This document shows positions 33,669-41,918 of a stretch of DNA of 64,000 nucleotides, one piece after another. The notes below the pieces were generated by a model. The model saw only the letters and a program-made list of their open reading frames with translations, was not told the DNA's origin and did not search any database. Source of the DNA: JANXLS01 sp037129555 (GTDB lineage: Bacteria; Planctomycetota; SZUA-567; H5-PLA8); the NCBI GenBank assembly GCA_037129555.1, contig JBAXUS010000008.1, positions 1-64,000 on the forward strand, written 5' to 3'. Position numbers and translations under genes: made by a program. Every line of letters starts with the position of its first letter. Within the stretch, counting starts at the first letter, position 1.

Positions 33669-34598
33669 CTAATTGACACTGTCAAACATCATCAACGACA
33701 ACAGCAACGGCAGATAAATTACCGAAGCCAAAAACACTTTACGCGCAGCGGCATCGTTGCGCTTGATCAAGAACAAAATTCCACTGCTTAAGAAAAACAA
33801 TCCGAGCACCAACGCGCCCACGAGGTAGACCGGCCCGGCCATGTGAAACTTGTAGGGCAACATGCTGAGCGGCAACAACGAGAGTGCGTGAACGAAAATT
33901 TGCAAGCCGGTCGAGATACCATCGGGATCATCGTTGGGAAGCATGCGCAGACCGGCTTTTGAATACTCGGCGCGATAGAGCCACGCGATGGCGAGGAAGT
34001 GCGGCAACTGCCAAATGAAGAGAATGGCGAAGAGCGTGTAAGCGGGCCAGTCGAGTTGTCCGCGCGCGGCGTAGTAACCGATCAAGGGCGGCAGCGCTCC
34101 GGGCAACGCGCCGACGAGCGTGTTCAACGAACTGACGCGTTTCAATGGTGTGTAGACGAAGACATAGAGGACGAGCGTCAATGCGGCGATGACGGCGGAC
34201 CATTCGTTGACGCGGATGACGAGGTACGCCATCCCGGCGATGGAGATCAGGACGCCGAACCAGAGCACTTCGTTGTAGCTCAAACGACCCGTTGGAAGCG
34301 GTCGGTTTTCAGTGCGGTGCATGAGTTTGTCGGCGGAGATTTCGATGCACTGATTGAGCGCACCGGAACCGAATGCGACGAGTGTGGTACCGAACAGGAC
34401 TTCGGCGAGCATGAGGAAATTGAGTCCGCGCAATGATCCGAAATAGAAGCCGACCATTGTCGTCAGCAACACGAGCAGCGACAAACGCGGCTTGGCAATC
34501 ATGGCGTAGTCGCTGAAGCGGCTGTTCGCTTTCGTTGTAGAAGCCGGTGTCGTATCTACCGGTTCGTTGTGCAACGGTGCGACTTTCGCAATACTCAT
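33669..34598 (-). CDS. ctaB: Heme O synthase (protoheme IX farnesyltransferase)
   Basis: 309 residues, UbiA superfamily, about nine membrane helices. The first Asp-rich prenyl-diphosphate motif (NQCIEISADKLMHRTENRPL, about 105) and the second (YSKAGLRMLPNDDPDG, about 222) are clear. It converts heme B to heme O for subunit I. Overlaps ctaA by four bases. Confidence 0.95.
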   Translation of the reverse strand: MSIAKVAPLHNEPVDTTPASTTKANSRFSDYAMIAKPRLSLLVLLTTMVGFYFGSLRGLNFLMLAEVLFGTTLVAFGSGALNQCIEISADKLMHRTENRPLPTGRLSYNEVLWFGVLISIAGMAYLVIRVNEWSAVIAALTLVLYVFVYTPLKRVSSLNTLVGALPGALPPLIGYYAARGQLDWPAYTLFAILFIWQLPHFLAIAWLYRAEYSKAGLRMLPNDDPDGISTGLQIFVHALSLLPLSMLPYKFHMAGPVYLVGALVLGLFFLSSGILFLIKRNDAAARKVFLASVIYLPLLLSLMMFDSVN

Positions 34599-35599
34599 GC
34601 GGGCACCTCGTTTAAAGGTGCGGCCACAGGTTCTGCGATAGGCGTGACGAAGCGGTGGGTACGTACGAAGAGGACAGCGCTACAGAGGAAGATCAAGGCA
34701 CCGACAGCGACGTGTGCGGTAGCCGTCCAAACGCGCGCGGGTTGCGGGAAGCTCGCGTAGAGGCTCGCGTTTTCGTGGTCCGTCAAAGCTAGAATTTTCA
34801 ACAAGGCTGCGGCCATGCCCAGAAGCAATTGGACGCCCAGAAGCATCATCATGAATTTGACGGGCTTCAGGATTTCGATCTGGTGTCTGTGTTCGCGGAA
34901 GACGCGCATGATGACACGGGCCAGGAAATACGAGACGGCGATCGCACCGATGAAATGGGCCAGCAAATGCGAATAGAAGACCCACTCGCGGCCTTCTAAA
35001 AATGCTTTGGCTTGATCGTCGTGACGCAGGGCGGCTCCGAGGATCAATTGAACGAAGATCATAATGAGATTGGCTCGGGCGAGGTTGCGGACGGACGGCT
35101 GATTTTTTTCCGTCAGCGATGCTGTTGAACCCATCCAACTTGGCGAAAGAATCGCGGCCATTGAAGCCATCATCGCGAGGAACGACTGTCCGAGTGCTGC
35201 GTGAGGAACCGAGGTCTGCGGGTGCGCGAACATGCGGACAGTCAAATACCCAATCACCGCTTGAGCGATAACGGAGAGGAGCAATAGCCATGAAAAATTG
35301 CGGACAGATGAACGTTTTTCGAAGAACTGAATAGCGATGACGAGAAGGAGCGTTCCGCCGCCCAGAACTCCAACGAGCATGCGGTGAAAAAATTCCCACT
35401 TCAGATTTGGCGTCTTGTACCAATCCTTGATCCAATGGAAAATGAAGGGTTCAGGAATGGACAATCCCGCTTCGTGACTTTTGACTGTTCCGCCGATGAC
35501 GACGACGAGAAATGTCCAGCAGGTCAAGAAGAGTGCGAGACGATGCAGCCACGGATTGTAAACCAGCGCGGAGGATGGTGACTTGGGTTCGGTATTCAT
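34595..35599 (-). CDS. ctaA: Heme A synthase (CtaA/COX15)
   Basis: 334 residues, about eight membrane helices. VVIGGTVKSHEAGLSIPE near the start and histidines in FHRMLVG, VPHAALGQ, YSHLLAHF and TAHVAVGAL supply the heme ligands of the family. It oxidises heme O to heme A. Coupled to ctaB; a CCCTCTCCC-type repeat separates it from subunit I. Confidence 0.94.
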   Translation of the reverse strand: MNTEPKSPSSALVYNPWLHRLALFLTCWTFLVVVIGGTVKSHEAGLSIPEPFIFHWIKDWYKTPNLKWEFFHRMLVGVLGGGTLLLVIAIQFFEKRSSVRNFSWLLLLSVIAQAVIGYLTVRMFAHPQTSVPHAALGQSFLAMMASMAAILSPSWMGSTASLTEKNQPSVRNLARANLIMIFVQLILGAALRHDDQAKAFLEGREWVFYSHLLAHFIGAIAVSYFLARVIMRVFREHRHQIEILKPVKFMMMLLGVQLLLGMAAALLKILALTDHENASLYASFPQPARVWTATAHVAVGALIFLCSAVLFVRTHRFVTPIAEPVAAPLNEVPA

Positions 35600-35670
35600 T
35601 TTTGGACCATCCTCCTTTCGACGAATTACGTATTGTTAAATTTGACTGGTGCTATGCGGATCAACGTTTA

Positions 35671-35731
35671 CCCCTAACCCCGCGGGCCGAAAAGCAGGCT
35701 CGTCGGCCCTCTCCCTCAAAGGGAGAGGGGG
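35671..35731. repeat. CCCTCTCCC-type interspersed repeat (copy 2, inverted)
   Basis: CCCTAACCCCGCGGGCCGAA to CCCTCTCCCTCAAAGGGAGA; its reverse complement aligns with 24095-24150. It lies between ctaA and coxA inside the operon. Confidence 0.75.
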
Positions 35732-35739
35732 AACGGCGG

Positions 35740-37536
35740 CTACTCGCCAGCTGCGGGAGCTGCTGCGCCGAGGTTTTTGCTTTGGGGCAGCCAGTCTTCC
35801 TTGACTTCGGGCGAATTGTATTCATACGGAGGGCGGTAGACGGTCGGGAGCGCGCCTACGAAATTGCCGTGTCCGGGGGGCGTAGGTGTGTCGGTCCATT
35901 CGAGCGAATTGGCCTGCCAGGGATTATCGACGGCTTTCGGACCCCAGAAAATTGACGTGATGAAGTTATAGAAGAAGAAGAGTTGCGAGAAGCCGAGGCA
36001 GATCGCGCAGATCGTGATCATACGATTCAAGGGCATCATCTGCCAGAGCGTTGGCTGTTCTTCGAGCGAGGCGTAACGGCGCGCCTGGCCGCCGAGACCG
36101 ACGATGTGCATGGGTCCGAAGACGCCGTTCATGAAGATGAACGTCAGGATGCAGTGAATGCGTCCGAGCGTTTCGTTCATCATGCGTCCGAACATTTTTG
36201 GGAACCAGAAGAAGATGCCGCCGAAGACGGCCATCACGGTGCCGCAGAACACGACGTAGTGAATGTGCGCGACGATGAAATACGTATCGTGGATGTACAT
36301 GTCAACCGGCGTCGTGGCCATGAAGATACCGGAGAGACCACCGATGATGAACATGGAGACGAACGCCAGAGCGAACAACATCGGCGTGTTGATGATGATG
36401 CTGCCGCGCCAGAGCGTTCCGAGCCAGTTGAAGACTTTGACGGCGGACGGAAGAGCGATGAACATCGTCGAGACCATGAACGTCATACCGAGCGCGGGGT
36501 TCATTCCGGACTGGAACATATGATGCGCCCAGACCACGAAGCCCAAACCGGCGATGGAGCTCATGGAGTAAATCATCGGCTTGTAACCGAAGATCGGTTT
36601 GCGGGAATTGACGGCGAGAATGTCGGAGACCATACCCATCGCCGGGAGCACCATCAAGTACACGGCGGGATGAGAATAGAACCAGAACAAATGCTGCCAG
36701 AGCAACACCTGGCCGCCGCCTGCTGCGTACATTTCTTTGTCTGACGGGTGCAAGTAGCCGGGATTGAAGAACGACGTACCGAGTGCGCGATCCATCAACT
36801 GCATGATCAGGGTGCCGGTCAAAACGGGTGTCGAGAAGAGTGCGAGAATGGCGGTGATGAACAGCGACCAGACGGTCAGCGGCATGCGCATCATGGTCAT
36901 GCCAGGCGCGCGCATCTTGATGATCGTGACGACGTAATTCAATGATCCGAAGACGGACGAGAAGCCGATGATGATGACGCCCAACAACCACATGTTTTGA
37001 CCGTTCCAAAACGACGCTTGAGCGCCTGCGGTCTGGAATGATTCTTGAAGTGACAACGGGGGATAAGCCGTCCAGCCGTTGCCTGATGCGCCGCCTTTGA
37101 CGAAGAAGCTGGCGATGACGATGACGGCGGCTGGTGGAACGAGCCAATACGACAGCGCGTTCAACCAAGGGAACGCCATGTCGCGCGCACCGATTTGGAG
37201 CGGAATAAGGTAATTGCCAAAGGCACCGCTGAGCAGCGGAATGATGACGAAGAAGATCATCACGGAGGCGTGCATCGTGAAGAGCATGTTGTAGGAACGA
37301 CCGTCAACCGGTCCATAAATGGGCACTGACGAACCGGGCCACGCGAGTTGCCAGCGGACACCGAGGGCGAGCAAGCCACCCAGGATGAAGTAGGTTAATC
37401 CGGTGAACAAAAATTGCTTTCCGATCATCTTATGATCGGTGGACCAACCGTACGTGAAGAACAGGTGCTTCAGCTTTCCGAAAAGGCCTTGCGGAGCGCT
37501 GCCGTGTCCGTCTCCATGGTGTTCAAGCGTTGACAT
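35740..37536 (-). CDS. coxA: Cytochrome c oxidase subunit I (A2-type)
   Basis: 598 residues, 12 or more membrane helices. Heme and CuB ligands are visible in FTMHASVMIFF, WFYSHPAVYLMVLP, VWAHHMFQ and FIVAHIHYVVF. Helix VI reads YSHPAVY in place of GHPEVY, the YS motif of A2-type oxidases that lack the D-channel glutamate. The C-terminal tail is soluble and Pro-rich. Catalyses oxygen reduction and proton pumping. Lies between coxB and ctaA. Confidence 0.96.
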   Translation of the reverse strand: MSTLEHHGDGHGSAPQGLFGKLKHLFFTYGWSTDHKMIGKQFLFTGLTYFILGGLLALGVRWQLAWPGSSVPIYGPVDGRSYNMLFTMHASVMIFFVIIPLLSGAFGNYLIPLQIGARDMAFPWLNALSYWLVPPAAVIVIASFFVKGGASGNGWTAYPPLSLQESFQTAGAQASFWNGQNMWLLGVIIIGFSSVFGSLNYVVTIIKMRAPGMTMMRMPLTVWSLFITAILALFSTPVLTGTLIMQLMDRALGTSFFNPGYLHPSDKEMYAAGGGQVLLWQHLFWFYSHPAVYLMVLPAMGMVSDILAVNSRKPIFGYKPMIYSMSSIAGLGFVVWAHHMFQSGMNPALGMTFMVSTMFIALPSAVKVFNWLGTLWRGSIIINTPMLFALAFVSMFIIGGLSGIFMATTPVDMYIHDTYFIVAHIHYVVFCGTVMAVFGGIFFWFPKMFGRMMNETLGRIHCILTFIFMNGVFGPMHIVGLGGQARRYASLEEQPTLWQMMPLNRMITICAICLGFSQLFFFYNFITSIFWGPKAVDNPWQANSLEWTDTPTPPGHGNFVGALPTVYRPPYEYNSPEVKEDWLPQSKNLGAAAPAAGE

Positions 37537-37655
37537 ATGTTTCTATCCTCATGCTCAAAAATGTCGTCTGTCGGGTGTACCTCCGGCGTTTCGCCGGCGC
37601 GTTTTATGGACAGGCCGGAGAGTATCCGGCGGTACAAGATTTCAATGTATAGTGA

Positions 37656-38786
37656 TTACTTGTGTGCGTCTTTTTTTCCGTCGTCCTTCTTAGCGGCACC
37701 GTGCTCTTCGTGGTGTACAGTCGGTACCAGGGCTGAGCGTTTGTTGTACGTGCCGTCGGCATCATCTTCTTTTGATTTGCCATAAATGCGTTGCTGCGTT
37801 TCAGGATTGACTTGCCAATACTTGGCGAAGATCGGTTGTTCTTCTTGAGCGATATCGCCGTTGGCGTCTTTGACTACTTTAGCGCGTTCTCCGGCTCGCC
37901 ACGCGTCGTATTCAGCCTGTTCAAGTACTTTCACACGTCCCCACATTTGGTAATGCTGGATACCACATAATTCTGCGCAGACGATCGGGTAATCCCAGAC
38001 TTTATTGACCAACGGTGTTTCGTACACTTTTTCGCCAGACGGTTTTTCAACCATCTTCCCGGGATGGCGAAGCATCATTTCTGGTCGAGTTTCACGCATT
38101 TCAGCAGTGGTCTTGCTGGCATCGAACCAGCAGCGAATCATCATGCCGGGGACGACGTCCTGCTTCAGACGCATGTAGGGCAAGAAGAAAGAGTGAATCA
38201 CATCCTTGGACGTCATTTCAACGATAATCGTCTTGCCTTTAGGAACAGTGAGTACGCGATCCGTCGTGAATGTGCCCGGCACGCCGTATTTGTAGGACTT
38301 TTTGCCGTCTTTATCTGTCACAATTTCAGGATAGCGAAAGTACCAGGAGAACTGTTCGGCAAACAGTTGAACGTGGACATACTCTTCAATATTCGGATTG
38401 GCCTTGTGATCGGGAAAGCCGTCGGCGCTCTTAATCGTGTTCCACGTGCGGGCTTGGACTAAGGCGATGAAGATGAGCGTCACGGCAGGCGTGATCGTCC
38501 AGACCATTTCAAGCGTATGACTGCCGTGTGTGTAGAAGCTCTTTCGATCATCCTGCTTGCGGTAGATGATCACGAAAACGAGCAGCAGGGCTTCGGTGAT
38601 CAGGAATACGACGCCTGTCAGTGCCAGGATGAAATAGAAGAGATTGTCAATGCTGGCGGAGTAGGAACTGACGCCTTCAGGGAGCCACCAGCCTTCCCAC
38701 TGTTCTTTGGCGGACGCTGCGGAACAGCCGAAGACGGTTGCTGCCAAGGCCAATGTCGCGAGTATTTTTTTGAATCGAAAAATCAT
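37656..38786 (-). CDS. coxB: Cytochrome c oxidase subunit II
   Basis: 376 residues from the ATG at 38786. Lipoprotein-like signal (TVFGCSA, Cys about 20), two membrane helices, then a cupredoxin domain with the CuA ligands in DVIHSFF and CAELCGIQHYQM. The tail after the CuA domain is long, charged and Lys/His-rich (about 300-376), with no fused cytochrome c. A 119-base gap containing small GC-rich hairpins separates it from coxA. Confidence 0.95.
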   Translation of the reverse strand: MIFRFKKILATLALAATVFGCSAASAKEQWEGWWLPEGVSSYSASIDNLFYFILALTGVVFLITEALLLVFVIIYRKQDDRKSFYTHGSHTLEMVWTITPAVTLIFIALVQARTWNTIKSADGFPDHKANPNIEEYVHVQLFAEQFSWYFRYPEIVTDKDGKKSYKYGVPGTFTTDRVLTVPKGKTIIVEMTSKDVIHSFFLPYMRLKQDVVPGMMIRCWFDASKTTAEMRETRPEMMLRHPGKMVEKPSGEKVYETPLVNKVWDYPIVCAELCGIQHYQMWGRVKVLEQAEYDAWRAGERAKVVKDANGDIAQEEQPIFAKYWQVNPETQQRIYGKSKEDDADGTYNKRSALVPTVHHEEHGAAKKDDGKKDAHK

Positions 38787-38946
38787 TCCTGACCTCGTTT
38801 TGCTATGCGTGCGTCCGAAAGGCGATGCCTTCAAACAATCGACTGTTGCATTTTCTCACTGGTCCAGCTGCAACAACAATTTGGTCCTGCAACTACTATA
38901 AAAGTTGTGGTGCAGACTCAAGCCTGCACCACTTTAAGGCAATGAC

Positions 38947-39840
38947 TTACGGCTTCATCTTGTAGGTGAAGCTTGCGTCAGCGGCTTTGCCCGCTTCGAC
39001 TTTGACTTTCACTGGCGCGGAGGCTATCACCTTCTTAGTGGCCTGCAATTCCTGCCATGTCGTCACGGTGTATTCGCCGGGCGGAAGTTTGATTTCGAAC
39101 GTACCGTCGGCTTTCGTGACAGCAAAGAAAGGGTGATCGAAGACGCAGACGTAAGCCTTCATCCAACCGTGCACGTCGCATTTGATGACGATGCCCATTT
39201 CAGCGGTACCAAAAACTGGCTTTGTGGGACTGATACCTTTGCTCGTTTGAGAGAAATTGAATTCGGTGTTTTCCTTCGGAACGCCGTGAACGTTATGAGC
39301 CACGGGATCGGAGCTTTCAATTTCGAGCGTCTGATCGACTTTCATCGCCAAGACGTGCGGGATGTATTGGCAGCCGAGTTGGTTGACATGCTCGTTGGCC
39401 ATCTTGAGGGAGTCGAAATTGTATTCCTTGTAACCTTCCGAGACGAAGACGACGACATTGGCGACTTTACCATCGTCACTGACGACCAAGTCTTCCTTCT
39501 TCAAACCCTTGTCGCCGTGATGCATTTTGCACTGTTCTTCGGAGACCGGAATTAAGGACATCTTTTGCGGCTTGCCTTCGAATGTTACGACGCCTTTGAC
39601 GCTGCCGGTGGCCATAGTTGCATCATACGCTTTGCCGCCACCGGTGCTCGGACCGGCTTTCTTGGTCACGGGGCCTGTTTTGTCATCGCTCTTAGCGACA
39701 GCGACTTTCGGTTCGGGATCGCGGTCGTTCTTCACGGCATCCGTGGACGAGCCACCGCCGCAGCCGGTCAGGGAAAAAGTTAGGACTGCGATGGCGCAGA
39801 GTCCGAGAATTGATACGGCTGAAAGCAACTTTCTAGACAT
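38947..39840 (-). CDS. Cupredoxin-like lipoprotein at the head of the cox operon
   Basis: 297 residues from the ATG at 39840 (GAGGAG site). Lipoprotein signal with SLTGCGGG (Cys about 27), a low-complexity charged linker, then a cupredoxin-like domain with VAHNVHG (about 183) and KCDVHGWMKAYV (about 223), a plausible Cys/His/Met copper site, and a C-terminal carboxypeptidase-regulatory-like fold (DGTFEIKLPPGEYTVTTW). Probably an envelope copper protein or electron carrier to the oxidase. First gene behind the promoter at 39,944-39,972. Confidence 0.8.
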   Translation of the reverse strand: MSRKLLSAVSILGLCAIAVLTFSLTGCGGGSSTDAVKNDRDPEPKVAVAKSDDKTGPVTKKAGPSTGGGKAYDATMATGSVKGVVTFEGKPQKMSLIPVSEEQCKMHHGDKGLKKEDLVVSDDGKVANVVVFVSEGYKEYNFDSLKMANEHVNQLGCQYIPHVLAMKVDQTLEIESSDPVAHNVHGVPKENTEFNFSQTSKGISPTKPVFGTAEMGIVIKCDVHGWMKAYVCVFDHPFFAVTKADGTFEIKLPPGEYTVTTWQELQATKKVIASAPVKVKVEAGKAADASFTYKMKP

Positions 39841-39943
39841 GGAAGCACTCCTCATAATATGTAATCGAAAACAACCCACTCGCGCACTGTGAGCGAACAC
39901 AGAAACACACGGGGCAACGAGAAACAGGTTTCGATGGGCGAAT

Positions 39944-39972
39944 GTTATACAATCGCTTCAAACGTCTGTCAA
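39944..39972 (-). promoter_or_regulatory. Strong promoter of the cox operon
   Basis: On the minus strand TTGACA (39972-39967), exactly 17 bases, TATAAC (39949-39944). Predicted start near 39937 leaves a leader of about 97 bases before the lipoprotein gene. Confidence 0.88.
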
Positions 39973-40502
39973 CCGTTTCTCGGTCCCAAACCAAAAACTT
40001 GGACTTTTTAGCGCCGAAAATCCATACGTCCCGGGACAACTACGGCAATCAATACGCGCGTCGGGTTATACTCGTTTGTTTCCAATGCACTCACTTTGCT
40101 ACCCAACGCACCATTAAAAACCTTATTGTTACTAGTGCGCAACTGGTTGACCAACACGATTCATAATTCGAAGATTTTTAAAAGCCGATACGGAGTGAAG
40201 AACGTTGGGATCAAGACCGATAGCATCATAACAGATTGAGAATCCAAAGGTCGATTGTGGCGCCTTCAAATTTAGAAATGAGCCCAAGGACAAGATGTGA
40301 TTTGCATGGGATTTGGAGTCAACATTGAAACGGAACGGTCCAAATTTTGCGAGCCGAATAAATACGGAAGTGAAACGGCGCGCAATGGACTTCGAGGGAG
40401 TTCGAGGTGTGTCGGGGCGTAACACGGGAGGATTGAGACGGTGTCAAACGAGCTGGATTTCGAAATTGTTTTAAAAATTTAGCTTGAAAATGACACTTTT
40501 GG
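39973..40502. other. Gene-free interval between the divergent respiratory operons
   Basis: About 530 bases without a supportable gene. It holds short open frames on both strands without ribosome sites. I recognise no RNA gene or repeat; it probably carries control sites for the two divergent operons. Confidence 0.5.
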
Positions 40503-40531
40503 TTGACCTCCGAGCTGTAAAAGAGTAGATT
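40503..40531 (+). promoter_or_regulatory. Promoter of the Rieske/octaheme cytochrome genes
   Basis: TTGACC, 17-base spacer, TAGATT; predicted start near 40538, leader about 75 bases. Confidence 0.75.
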
Positions 40532-40612
40532 GTTTCGTGAAAATAACACTACCGATTTTGGCGGGCGATTTCGTTGCGCGACGACGCGTGATGACGAAGG
40601 GAAGCGTATTTT

Positions 40613-41818
40613 ATGGCAGAATCAGACGACAAGAAACTTACTGTCGAAGAGCAGGTTGCGCGGATTAAGGCGGCGAAAGAAGCCGCGAAGCGCGATGCTG
40701 CTGACAAGGCTGCGAAAGCGGCTGGAGCTGTGGCTCCCGTTGTTGCAGCGGCGCCTGTGGCTGCGGTCGAGGCTGTAGCACCGGTTGCAGTTGTCGCACC
40801 CATCGTTGCGGCGGTCGCTCCTGTTGTTGCGGTTTCGCCTGTTGCGCCAGTCGCCGCACCTGCGCCGGGCTCGGTCGAAGAAAAGGTAGCTCAGATCAAG
40901 GCTGCCAAAGCCGCTGCGGCTGCGAAAACGGCGGGTGGTGGTGCTGCGCCTGTGGCGGCGGTTTCTACGACTCCGCCAGCGCCGGGATCGGTTGAAGAAA
41001 AAGTAGCTCAGATTAAAGCTGCGAAAGCTGCTGCGGCTGCGAAGGCGGCGGGTGTTGCTGCGCCGGTTGCGGCTGCGGTTGTTGCGGTGGCGTCGAAGAC
41101 GACGGACCCGGGAACGCCTGAAGCGATTGCTCGTGCTGCGGCTGCGCATGAGAAGGCTCAAGGCGCAACGGGGATTAATGCGACTGGAGCGCCTGCGAAC
41201 CGGCCGGCGGTTCAGTTGCTTGCAGCGGCTGCCAAGAAGCCTGCGACTGCAACGACAGCTGCGAAAAAGAATGATCCGGAATTGCCTTTGCCTCCGCCTC
41301 CGCAGTTGCAGGAGCGCCGCGCGTTTCTCGGGTTTGTGACGACGGGTACGCTGGCTTGGACGATGTTCTGGGGCTGGATGGCGGCGGTGGGTGGATTGTT
41401 CACGCGCTTCATGTTCCCGAATGTGTTGTATGAATCGGATCCGAAGTTTAGCGCGGGCCGACGCAATGATTTTCCTGAATCGCCCAAAGTGTATGAAAAA
41501 TACAAGCAGGATCAGGCCGTGTGGATTGTGCGATTGACGGAAGAAGGCCAGGATCGCCTTGTTGCGTTGTCCACGGTCTGTACGCATTTGGGTTGCACAC
41601 CGAACTGGTTGGAAGTCGAACAGAAATACAAATGCCCGTGCCACGGTTCTGGGTACTACATGGATGGTGTGAACTTCGAAGGCCCGACGCCGCGTCCGCT
41701 TGAACGCTTCAAAATCTATGTAGATGCGACGGGGAACATCATCGTCGATAAGGCGAAGAAGTATCGCCAGGATTTGCAGCAGTGGAACGAAAATCAGTCG
41801 TTCATTACAATGGGCTAA
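40613..41818 (+). CDS. Rieske iron-sulfur protein with long repetitive N-terminus
   Basis: 401 residues. Residues 1-225 are Ala/Val/Pro/Lys-rich and contain three copies of a unit like SVEEKVAQIKAAKAAAA. A membrane anchor follows (about 240-265, after ERRAFLGFVTTG). The C-terminal Rieske domain has CTHLGC (about 321) and CPCHGSGYY (about 342), the 2Fe-2S ligands of bc1/b6f complexes. The normal N-terminus of Rieske proteins is short, so the repetitive extension is unusual. The ATG at 40613 has a GAAGGGA site. A hairpin separates it from the octaheme cytochrome gene. Confidence 0.92.
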   Translation: MAESDDKKLTVEEQVARIKAAKEAAKRDAADKAAKAAGAVAPVVAAAPVAAVEAVAPVAVVAPIVAAVAPVVAVSPVAPVAAPAPGSVEEKVAQIKAAKAAAAAKTAGGGAAPVAAVSTTPPAPGSVEEKVAQIKAAKAAAAAKAAGVAAPVAAAVVAVASKTTDPGTPEAIARAAAAHEKAQGATGINATGAPANRPAVQLLAAAAKKPATATTAAKKNDPELPLPPPPQLQERRAFLGFVTTGTLAWTMFWGWMAAVGGLFTRFMFPNVLYESDPKFSAGRRNDFPESPKVYEKYKQDQAVWIVRLTEEGQDRLVALSTVCTHLGCTPNWLEVEQKYKCPCHGSGYYMDGVNFEGPTPRPLERFKIYVDATGNIIVDKAKKYRQDLQQWNENQSFITMG

Positions 41819-41825
41819 AGCCGAT

Positions 41826-41861
41826 TTCGCGAGCGAGAGATGAGTGAAGTGGGCTCGCGAA
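41826..41861 (+). promoter_or_regulatory. Hairpin between Rieske and octaheme cytochrome genes
   Basis: TTCGCGAGC / GCTCGCGAA, nine perfect pairs with an 18-base loop, eight bases after the Rieske stop; the following TTTCCTTTG is only weakly T-rich, so partial termination or mRNA processing are both possible. Confidence 0.5.
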
Positions 41862-41918
41862 TTTCCTTTGAAATAGACATTAACAGTTAAGCTTCGATCA
41901 TTTAAGCGAGAGTCATTT

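Noticed and set aside
36302..37168. Minus-strand frame inside coxA
   Set aside because: Out-of-frame shadow of coxA, very Arg/His-rich.
39942..40425. Short frames in the gap between the respiratory operons
   Set aside because: Overlap the cox promoter, no ribosome sites, no similarity.
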